NCBI GenBank assembly: GCA_935421135.1
Contig: OW285193.1
Span: 17,780,099-17,844,098, forward strand
DNA: 64,000 nt
Source of the DNA: Bugulina stolonifera
Taxonomy: Eukaryota; Bryozoa; Gymnolaemata; Cheilostomatida; Bugulidae
Direction: 5' to 3'
Shown here: positions 40,048-49,957 of the stretch, piece after piece
Layout: every line of letters starts with the position of its first letter
How positions within the stretch are numbered: the first letter of the stretch is position 1
Notes under the pieces: generated by a model
Database searches by the model: none
The model's input: the letters and a program-made list of their open reading frames with translations, nothing else
What the model was told of the DNA's origin: nothing
Translations under genes and position numbers: made by a program

Positions 40048-40534
40048 TAACACCCAAATTAGCTGCTCTATGGTATGTAGGTCTTATACGAGCTAACTTA
40101 GAATACTGTGCCCCACTGTTATGCACCACAAATGATTACATTAAAAACGATTTTTTGAAAGTTGAAAACCGGTCTCTAAAGATAACAGACATTAATAATT
40201 TAAAAATTAGCTCCTGTCGAGCATTCAACATTACAAAATTAACTTTTCGATTTGAATATCTATACATGTATATTATGTTGTTTTTTTATAAACTCGTTAA
40301 CCACCTAATTCCAGTTGTCGATAACAACCTTTTACCTGAAAAATTAACTAGTGAAACGTGTTTAGCAAAGAGCCAGGGATATAAGCTCCCCAGGAAGAGT
40401 TTTATAGATTTGCCATTGTCAGTTTTGGTGCCGGGAAGTTTAACGTTCTCCCCAACCATGTAAAAATGAGTCAATCTTTACAATCTTTCAAAAATGTCAT
40501 CAGAAACCATATTCTTCTTCTTCTTCCTGATTAA
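40048..40534 (+). mobile_element. 3' end of a non-LTR retrotransposon reverse transcriptase, truncated and frameshifted
   Basis: The + strand reads LAALWYVGLIRANLEYCAPL, the typical post-catalytic reverse-transcriptase C-terminal region (Y..LIR..LEYC). Further on come LPRKSFIDLP and, after a one-base frame change near 40,437, the common ending LQSFKNVIRNHI before a stop at 40,534. The catalytic core is absent, so this is a dead 5'-truncated insertion of a CR1/Jockey-like element. Confidence 0.75.
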
Positions 40535-40872
40535 AACTTATTTTACCAACACTCTGTCTTTTACTTTATTAGTTTTATTCTACTAAATGCTCAAAATTTT
40601 ATATGTATTACTTTTAACTTATTCACTTATCTTTTACTCTACTAATTTTATTTGATACATGCTTGTAGTTGTATATGTATTACTATAACTAATTTACCAG
40701 TAGCTGCTTGCCATTTTAAAATTCAAACTTTAGTTATTTCTTCTTTCTCTTCTTTTCTCTTTTTTTCTCATACTGTAATCTTACATTTTGTATTTTAACT
40801 TCTTGTTTTCTGGACAAAAGTCCCCTGAACTTATTCTCCGCCAGAATAAAATTGGAAAATATACATGTGTAT

Positions 40873-41121
40873 ACAAGGAATTTGTCTATTGAGCAGTCGC
40901 AGACTTGTTTCACATCCATTAAAATACCAGTTCCAGACTGGGGTTTGTACCCAATGCCTCTATGGCACCTAATCCCATCGAGCAGAACATATACGAGTAT
41001 TACCACTGCAACAGCTCAGCAACCGAGAGGTCTTGGTTCAAACCTCAGTTAGGAACGGAACTGGTACTTTAATGGATGGGAAACAAGTCTCTCACTGTTC
41101 AATAGACAAAGTACTTGCATC
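40873..41121. mobile_element. Inverted-repeat MITE with tRNA-like interior
   Basis: Arms of about 60 bp (TTTGTCTATTGAGCAGTCGC at the left and its reverse near 41,085-41,112) enclose about 110 bp. The interior contains GGTTCAAACCTC (B-box-like) and AGCTCAGCAACC (A-box-like), but too close together for a tRNA. The arms match the hairpin at 19,148. Confidence 0.7.
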
Positions 41122-41623
41122 AATACCTTCATACGAGATGTATGTAATAAACATGGTCAAACCACCTAACACTTATATTTTGCCTTTTGAAGACATAATG
41201 GTTTGAGTTTTTACATTTCCATAGCTTCTTTGCCAACTGTCAACTCAAATTTTCTAGATATAGTGTAGAGGCCTTCTAATATTCACTACCCAGATCTCTG
41301 GAGATTGAAATGAATATTATTTGTGTCATTAAATGTCTATTTTTTATCTTTAGTTGGCCAGTAAACATGACAATATATTGTTGTTGTGATTCAACAAGAC
41401 TGAACTAACAAACCATGTGTTAGTACATGTACCTGGCTGTGATTGCCAAAGTCACTGCATGTTTTACAATAGATAAATAGCATTCCTTTCCTGAAATGTA
41501 TTCATTCAGAGCATCACATTATGCTATTATGAAGGAAGTCGTGCATGCCTGTGTCACTTCTGACTGCCTGTTATCGATAACATAAGGAAGAGAGTAGGGC
41601 GGTGATTAACAGTGTTACTATAA

Positions 41624-41710
41624 TTTAACTCCCTCCAAGAGTATATAAGTGAGTAGTACAGGCACCACTAGTCAAAGACAAGATAGATCTGCTGCAATTC
41701 ACAAGTAAAA
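41624..41710 (+). promoter_or_regulatory. Gene E core promoter
   Basis: TATA box GTATATAAG at 41,641-41,649 is followed about 15 bp later by CACCACTAGTCAAAG. The same arrangement, preceded by TTAACTCCCT, stands before gene F, so the element is conserved between paralogues. Confidence 0.75.
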
Positions 41711-43917
41711 ATGGCTAGTAGAATCGTATTGGCAGTTGTACTGCTTACAGTGACATACTTTAGCTGTGTTGTGGGACAATACAGTTACAGTAAGTATAAC
41801 ATTCTCTGCACGAGAATAATAAGTGATAGTAACTCAATTTATGAAAACTTAGAAACATAAATATGTATTCTTTGAACTTTTAAATAATTATTTCAACTAC
41901 TTAGCATATTTTATTTATTGGACTAAACGATTATCCAGTTAATCCTAGCTAAATATAATTATATATATTCGTAGCATTGATCTTTGAGCATTGGTCTTTA
42001 TTATAGTAATTATTTCACATGATCAACCTTAGCCAAAATTAAGGTTTTCAATTTTACATTGAGCTAAATTCTATCTCTCATTTCATTTTACCGTCCGGGG
42101 AGAGCAACTTTGCATTCTAATTAGTGTTTAGCCAGCATAATGTGTGCTCACTGTGACAATAAACTATAATAGACTGTGACAGGTTATCAATATCTACACA
42201 GGCTATAACAGTGTCAAGTCTTTCTGATGGTAGGCACACCTACTCTATTTACTGGCAGCTCTCTTTGAAACTAGAACATACCGTTATCATGATCATTCAC
42301 CCACTTTTATATTATTTTTACCTCTAAATAATTATAATATTCTTTATTTTATTCACCAGTAGTTAGTACAGATTACCCGAGTGTTATATTATTATTGAAC
42401 TGTATAATATTGTATATCTTTTATACTAAAATAATAACAATTCAATCGTTATTCATTCAGTTACCAACCAATTAGTGTTCTAAAATAAAACTTGTGAGCA
42501 GATGGTAAATACTGTATGTGTATATAATTTATATATTCTGCATTTATTTCTATGTTTGTAGACCCTCCTGTAAACACCCCAAATGATTGTCCCATTCGGT
42601 GTGTGACGACACCATGTCCATGTGGAGCATACTGTCCGAAGTTGTCCTGTCCAGTAAACTGTCCAGTTTGGAAGACGGATAAGAGAGGTTGCAATACCTG
42701 TAAATGTGGTAAGTGGCTGCTACCACCTTAGTATAGTATGTAACAGTGTTATACTGAATAGAGCTACCATTGTACATGTATTCGTATACGTTATTTTTTT
42801 ATGTAGAAGTTGAGGAGTCTTGCTCTATCATAGTTTCTGTAGACTCTGTACATTTATAATGAGTATATTCTACTTGTTTATATTACAAAATATTCCAGAT
42901 GAATCGTAGTACAATAAAATACTGTTCTTCTTCTGTATCTAGAATGTCCTCTCGTAAAGTGTAGTGGACAGTGTCCCTATGGCTTCAAGAAGAACGAATT
43001 TGGATGTCAGACCTGCCAGTGCATTGGTGAGTCTGAACAAACCTTTCTAATCCAAACCTTTCTAATCACAGTATAATGTATAGTCACAGCATAAAGAGTC
43101 TATAATTAAAGTCTCAGTGAAATCTACATTCCATTGAATGATGCTGTCCTGTATTAAGCAGTGAATTAGTCGACTGTTGCATTTTTAGAATGCCCTCTGG
43201 GAGACCAGCCATGTAATGCTGTTCGTTGTGCTAGTGGTACAGTACCTACAACTATTACCCCAGAAGTGGGCTGTCCAACATGTGAATGTGGTAAGTAAGT
43301 CTACCAGCTCCAGCAATCAGTTGGTGTTAGTCTCTCTCTTGCTCAGGCAGCTTCTACCTATAAAAGTGTAGGAGACAGAATATTCAGTAAATAGAACTAC
43401 ATGTACCTTATGTAAAATTTTTATTCATATCATGTTTAAAATTTCAATAAAAACAATACTGTGTTTTCCTGAAATTGCAAAACTTTTTGAAATATTTTTA
43501 TAAGTGCATTTACATAATTATTATACTCCCTTTAGATGATTGCACCCTATAACAACATATTACTCTACATTTCTTTATCTGACAGTAAAATATGTCTGTT
43601 TACATTTTTCTCCTCACACAGTTGTTCCTGAAGACAAGCCTGGAGAATGTCCCAAGCCTAGACCAGGATTTGGTATCTGTATAGCCAGATGTACCTTTGA
43701 TTCCGATTGTGATGGCAAGCAGAAATGCTGCGGTGGTTGTCCAAGAGAATGTGTTAACCCCGCCCCTAAACCTGGCAGATGTCCAAGTGGACACTTTGGC
43801 TATGGATTATGGAGACGTCCAAGTTGCATAGATGATTTCTCCTGCCCAGGAAGCCAGAAATGCTGCGGTCACTACGTCAAAAAATGTGTTGATCCTAAAT
43901 TTGATATAAGATACTAG
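41711..43917 (+). CDS. Gene E: secreted antistasin/WAP multi-domain protein
   Basis: Five exons: 41711-41789, 42562-42708, 42943-43026, 43189-43290, 43622-43917, giving 235 aa in frame. The signal peptide is IVLAVVLLTVTYFSCVVG. The N-terminal cysteine module begins PPVNTPNDCP (as in A and F) and ends CNTCKCG. Two antistasin-like modules follow (FGCQTCQC; ECPLGDQPCNAVRC..GCPTCECG); the second is almost identical to gene A exon 4. The final exon encodes two WAP domains ([26 protein letters not shown]). It looks like gene A with the middle WAP and two antistasin modules removed. All introns are phase 1. A secreted protease inhibitor is the family-based expectation. Confidence 0.87.
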
Positions 43918-44640
43918 TGGTAAAACCTGAAATATGAATAATGCTAGATAACAGCTACAAACTGGAAATTTGATATACTATAATATATACACTGAGCTGA
44001 AATATCTGAAGTTAAGAATAACAGACCTTGACCTGTAGACCAATTACTTCTGTTTGTTCCCATTTTTTTCTGTACTAGGTTAGTAATGCCTCCACTGTAC
44101 CTAATAATCTTCTAGCCTGGTGGTTGGGATAAAAGAGCAGACAATTCAAATGCCAAATAAATAAGTGCCTTTAGACATATTGATTGCTTTATTTTTGATC
44201 CAGCATGATGACTCTTTAGATGAAATTAAAACTTGGAGCAAAACAAGTAAAATAATATGTGGCTTATTCCAAGTAAATTGTGTTTATGGTAACTTTACTT
44301 TCAAAGAGACATAATATGTTTATGTTTGTTATCTGCCTATGAAGTCAAAACTGCTTTAAATCTGCAAATAGATAGCTTCTTTGTGACCTAACTGTCAGGC
44401 ACAAACCAACTCACTCATATACATTATGTTGTTTGAATGGAAAAATGACAACTTCTGCTTCTTAACCTTCAGTCAAAGTTAGTGAAGCCATGAGGACGAC
44501 TAAACGTAATTTCTGAGCAATCTAACGTCTGCACACATAACTACAAAAAGATTCAATAATCATTTCTAATTTGGTTTTTAACTTTACATGATATCAGTTA
44601 TCAGTAGCACTATTTACCTACATGCATAAGTGAGATGGTA
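43918..44640. other. Intergenic downstream of gene E
   Basis: AT-rich with no exon recognised. It holds a weak copy of the dispersed box (TGACAACTTCTG near 44,447). AAATAAATAAG at about 44,155 is a possible polyadenylation region. Confidence 0.45.
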
Positions 44641-44644
44641 ATAT

Positions 44645-45308
44645 TGTAATGGTTTCTGTGATTTGGTGCGGTCGTCCTTGGACGACTATCGACCCAGAAA
44701 TGAAGTGCCTATGAGTGGTAATAGGACTTCGCATTACATGAAAGATCGAGCGGTCTCAGTAGCCCAATAACTACCAGAGACGACCCATCTGGTCCCAAGT
44801 CTGACCTTCAGACTATACGTTGAAAGAGAGTGATCCGACCTAGTAGGCAGTTCGCTAAGCGAATGACCTGGCAAAAGGAAGTGAAAGTCTCTGTATCAAG
44901 TATAGATGTGTCTTTATTGAAAGCCAAGTGAAGACTGAGACAATGAACAGTGAAACAATGCCCTTTATATAGTATAAGGACTTCCGGCCGACGTAGTGTC
45001 GGGAAAAGACGATGTGGTGTCATCCAGAAGTTGCGCAACAAGATGGCCGCCGGAAGCCCGACGGCCGACCCAAAATAGGTCAGGTTCTACAAAAGTTGCT
45101 TATAATGGTCCAATTCATGTACAAAATGAATATCAATGGATTCTGAGAGGTCGGGCCTCTGTACATGGGTATAAAAGGCATTAAAAGACTTAGTAACAAT
45201 CATACAAGTATATACAATAACATATAGTAAAGTACAAGCAGATATATACATGTATATGCACACAATAATGAGTGTCAGGTGTAGGAGATGACTGTGCGTA
45301 CCATTACA
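44645..45308 (-). mobile_element. Solo LTR, copy 3
   Basis: Minus-strand LTR with ends TGTAATGG...CCATTACA and a perfect 4-bp duplication ATAT (44641-44644, 45309-45312). It is strongly similar to copy 1 over the R/U5 and inner U3 parts. Its outer U3 instead matches copy 2 (GACTGTGCGTACCATTACA). Confidence 0.87.
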
Positions 45309-45839
45309 ATATTACTCATAGGCCCATCTAGTCAATTGTTCAGGAAGAGAATTCATTCTCACCTCAGAGAAAAGTTTGGTAGAAGTCAACTTCTTGTGAT
45401 CAATAATTTGCACAGTATTTCCTTGTAGCTTTATCGATTTAGCTTGTTTTTAGCTTCCTTTGAGGTTCACAACCATGTAGTTTTTACATTGTGCATTATG
45501 TACATAGCTTATACTTCATATAACGAATAATAACATAGCGGTATGTGTAGGAGAAAAGAACAAGCTGCACATGACTTGAGATAGCTCACTATCAACTCTC
45601 CAGCAAAGCAACTGTATCATCTACCCATGGCATGTGAGTACTTGTACGTTCAACTGTCAACATTTAATTAAGTTTGAGAGTCATTTAGTCTGGGTAAGAT
45701 GATATTTATTTTAATTTTCTCACTGAGACAGCACATGTGTGCGTAAATAACAAGATTCATATTTAGACCCCCATTTTTGATTTTTTTCTCAACATATTCC
45801 ACTTTTCAAATCCAAGTTATCAAAATATGTAAAAGTTCA

Positions 45840-46455
45840 GTATAATTTGCTGACATGCCGTAGTATAGCTAGTAGGGCTGCCACCATTATAGGGTTGCCT
45901 GTAGTAAGTTCCTCTTCAAAGATGACAACTAGACAATCATATAATAGTAATGCACACTAAACATGTACCTTAGGTACACCTAGCATCCTACTTCTGCATG
46001 CAACAAACAGGTGCTAGTTTTACAAAATATGAGATGGTGCATTCATGATGGACTGCAAGCAATTTTATCTCCAACAAATTCAATCAAAACCACAAAATTT
46101 TGGCAAAATATGCAACCATGTTGTCTAGCTGATTAGGTCTATACCTCATCCATGGCACACAATGCCAATTTAATATACATGTAGGACCTACATGTATATG
46201 TATGTTAGCTGTAGTTATATGAAAACTGAGCTAGTACATTATATCTATATGCATTGTATATCATACTATAGGACTGATGAAAACAACTATTTAGCAAGGT
46301 CTGGTAGATAAAAACTCATTTGAAGTTCTTCTTTCCTGCATTATGGCAGTGCGATCACCAGTTAGATTCTTGGATAGGAATTGCCTGCACATGTATGTAC
46401 TGCATATAATTACATGCCTTACATCATCAGATATGGTACTGGTAGGTATGGGCTA
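45840..46455 (-). pseudogene. Partial duplicate of the SLC36-like transporter (two exons)
   Basis: The segment around 45,865-45,935 resembles transporter exon 50317-50422, still showing ALLAIL-like codons with altered flanks. 46,250-46,455 resembles 51,230-51,340, including the last part of exon 51312-51412 (PIPTS..DD at the donor). The order and spacing follow the gene at 49,958-55,954. The copy is cut at 46,456 by the inverted-repeat element, and it cannot make the protein. Confidence 0.7.
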
Positions 46456-48517
46456 ATCCATAGATATAATATAAACACTAGATAGGACACCCTGTGTTAA
46501 TGCTCCAATGCTCTTTGTCCTACTAAATTATGGAAAATCCCCACAACGTAACGTAATCTCACCATGATACTTGTAGCCTGCAATCATGATTCACACTATA
46601 TATTATAATGGTGTACTGCAGCATAAACTAGCACCACTTTGGTTTAAACCAAGCCCTGCTGCCATAATATCTGTATCCTGGCAAATTGATGTCTGCATAG
46701 CACATTACCACATAACAAGCTATCAAATGGTACTAAACACTACATATTTACCCTATCTAAAAGGGCTAAAAAGTGCTAATGCAAACCTACTACATGCATG
46801 TTTCAATAGAGCACTGCACAGTAATTAGGCTGCTTTAATTATAAAACTGTTTCCAAAGTCCTGTGTTTTGACATATTAATGTTCTGCAAATTTATTACCA
46901 TGAAAAAATCTGTCAAGTGAGGCTAATGTTCATTGCCACCTCCCCAAAAGTAATTAATTTGTTCAAATATTTAAAATTATATTTGTGCTAAGTATAAAAG
47001 TTGGAGCTGCATGTTGTTTTGCCAATAGCTAAACATGTGCTGACCATGTAAAGTATATCTAAGCGTCACACGGATAATTACAGACCTATCAAGTGAGGAT
47101 AAAAGTGTTATGATTATTTTTAAAAGCAATAATAATGCTGTGCATGCACGTGTGAGTAACATAGCTTAGTTTATTGACACTGCATTATAATAAAATATTG
47201 TGGCATGATTTGAACATGTCATATCAGCCCATGGATATAAAATAACACTGCCCATGCTCACAGCAGGCAGCCTTACGGTGTGTAGATACTCCACACTCCA
47301 GTGATGTTTCACTTTGCATTTAGCTTTTACACATGCATGCATTAGAAAGTTTGTTAGGTCTTGGGAGACTGTAGGATTTGCTAGATTTTGAACCATGGAT
47401 AAGCAAGATTATGAGTCAGCATCAACATCTACTACAAAGGTAATAACATTTAAAACTTGGAAATCACCTGCAATGCTGTAATGCAACCCCAACCCTATTG
47501 TCACTGAACTCTGCCAGGTTGCTGAGAAATCTATAAGACCGATATTGCAAGCTGAAGGAATGTGTAAGCTAGTACATAAGAAAACTGCTATCAGAACTCT
47601 CTCCTATGCTGCCACATTAACATTCCCTAGCTACTTTCATGTGCTAGCCATAGCACCTCTGTTATAAAAACAGTTATCAGCAGGTACTGCACTATTCGCA
47701 TACATCATGAAACATCTGAAGTAGGCGATAAAGGAAACCTGCGACAGAAGCTGAGTAGAATAATTTTGTACAACAACATTTAGAAAGGGTAACCTTCACC
47801 TACACTACCAGCTTTATAATTATTTCTATAATCAAATTGTTGGAGAAACTAATAACTACATTGCTGGAGAACATAAACATTGTTTTGCAATTATCTGTGG
47901 CACTTACATTTGTAGATATACTGTAACATGGTCAGCACATGCTTAGCTATTGACAAAACAACATGCAGCTCCAACTTTTATACTTAGCACAAATATAATT
48001 TTAAATATTTGAACAAATTAATTACTTTTGGGGAGGTGGCAATGAACATTAGCCTCACTTGACAGATTTTTTCATGGTAATAAATTTGCAGAACATTAAT
48101 ATGTCAAAACACAGGACTTTGGAAACAGTTTTATAATTAAAGCAGCCTAGTTACTGTGCAGTGCTCTATTGAAACATGCATGTAGTAGGTTTGCATTAGC
48201 ACTTTTTAGCCCTTTTAGATAGGGTAAATATGTAGTGTTTAGTACCATTTGATAGCTTGTTATGTGGTAATGTGCTATGCAGACATCAATTTGCCAGGAT
48301 ACAGATATTATGGCAGCAGGACTTGATTTAAACCAAAGTGGTGCTAGTTAATGCTGCAGTACACCATTATAATATATAGTGTGAATCATGATTGCAGGCT
48401 ACAAGTATCATGGTGAGATTACGTTACGTTGTGGGGATTTTCCATAATTTAGTAGGACAAAGAGCATTGGAGCATTAACACAGGGTGTCCTATCTAGTGT
48501 TTATATTATATCTATGG
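46456..48517. mobile_element. 2-kb element with about 600-bp terminal inverted repeats
   Basis: The left arm (46,458 to about 47,055) returns reversed at about 47,920-48,517 with near-identity: CCATAGATATAATATAAACA at the left end and its reverse at the right. The inner 860 bp have no transposase. The outermost bases read AYCCATAG on both ends, with TA just outside on each side, compatible with a 2-bp TA target. The class is otherwise unknown. It separates the transporter pseudogene from the gene F promoter. Confidence 0.85.
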
Positions 48518-48661
48518 GTTAAACTCCCTATTTTTTGTAAATTGGTACGTCTGTGACGCAGTAACATACCATATTATGACTGTGTTATTGGGTATATAAG
48601 TTGATGTTACAGACACCACCAGTCAAACACATAGAAGTCAACGCAGGAGTGGAAACTCGAA
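48518..48661 (+). promoter_or_regulatory. Gene F promoter
   Basis: TTAAACTCCCT starts directly beside the transposon end. GTATATAAG at 48,592-48,600 and CACCACCAGTCAAAC at about 48,613 repeat the gene E promoter order. The transposon insertion therefore leaves only about 75 bp upstream of the TATA box. Confidence 0.75.
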
Positions 48662-49800
48662 ATGGCTGACAGAATCGTATTGACGGCACTTCTGATAATT
48701 GCAGTTGTACACCTTAGTGCTGGCTATAGCAGTACAAATTCCACTTCCTCTACTACAGATTCCACCAACTTTAGCTATAACGTTACTTCTGCTGGGCTAT
48801 ACTGTAAGTATTATATCTTATATTATGCTCTTTTATTCACCGCATAAATATTTAAATCTGCATTTGTGTAAGCACAGAAACTGTATTATTTTTACACAAC
48901 ATTTACTGTATAACTGCATGAAATGGCTAAACTTTGGTTTCATTAACAATTTTAGAGTTTATGAGAGCAAATGAATCAGTTTCTGCTTTTGATTTTTACC
49001 CGAATGCATGGTTTTTGCCATTACCTGGATTTTAACATACATGTACATGTATATAGACACTATTAACACTTTAACATAGACAATTTGGTTTCCAGTGTGT
49101 AAGATAAAATTCCCAAGAAGTAGGCTGCATTGAAGCATTGTTACTGTAGCATTTTAAAGTGGAAAATTGTTTTAACTAGCATCTCTGCAGCCACGTAATA
49201 CCTACTGCTTCTATCTCCAGCAATGCATTAATATTTTATTATACATAATACATAGTAGTCATATTGTTTGATTTAATGCGTCTAATTTACTGTTTTCATA
49301 GACCCTCCAGTGAACACCCCTAATGACTGTATTCGATGTGTGACGTCCCCATGTCCATGTGGAAGACAATGCCAAGTGCTGTCCTGTCCAGTCAACTGTA
49401 GACGTTGGAAAATAGATGAAAGAGGTTGCAACACCTGTGAATGTGGTAGGTCTCCATTCAGTACGAACACATTTATATACTAGTGCTAATATCAGAATAT
49501 AATTATAATTACTACTAGGAGCAGCTACATTGTACATGAACAGTATCTATGGTTACACAAAACTTGAGAATTCTGTTTACAGACTATTTCTCTATATTAT
49601 TACTGTGCTACAGCCTTGCTAAAAATTTCACTTTTCCCATTACAGATGATGGCCGTAGCCCCGCCTCTAAACCAGGTAGATGTCCAAGTCCACACATTAG
49701 GAGTCGACGAAGTTGCGAAGATGATTATTCTTGTCCAAGGGAGGAGAAATGCTGTGGCCATGACGGCATGAAGACATGTGTGGATCCGGCAACCTACTGA
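48662..49800 (+). CDS. Gene F: short secreted antistasin/WAP protein
   Basis: Three exons: 48662-48803, 49302-49445, 49646-49800, giving 146 aa. The first exon has a signal peptide (IVLTALLIIAVVHLSAGYS) and a Ser/Thr/Asn-rich segment with possible N-glycosylation sites (NSTSS, NFS, NVT). Exon 2 is the cysteine module shared with A and E (PPVNTPNDCI..CNTCECG), lacking two residues after NDC. Exon 3 is a single WAP domain (REEKCCGHDGMKTC) corresponding to the second WAP of gene E's last exon. The first WAP and the antistasin modules have been lost. All introns are phase 1. Confidence 0.87.
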
Positions 49801-49957
49801 GGTTTTATTACTAAATAGTTGAACTTATTACTGAATAGTTGAATCGACTTTCTCTGCTGTTACTAAAACCTAAATTAATGTTATCATTTATTTTGTCAAT
49901 AATAACAAAATTGAAACCAAATGTAGTCTGAGAACATAAACTAACAGTTACCTGCAG

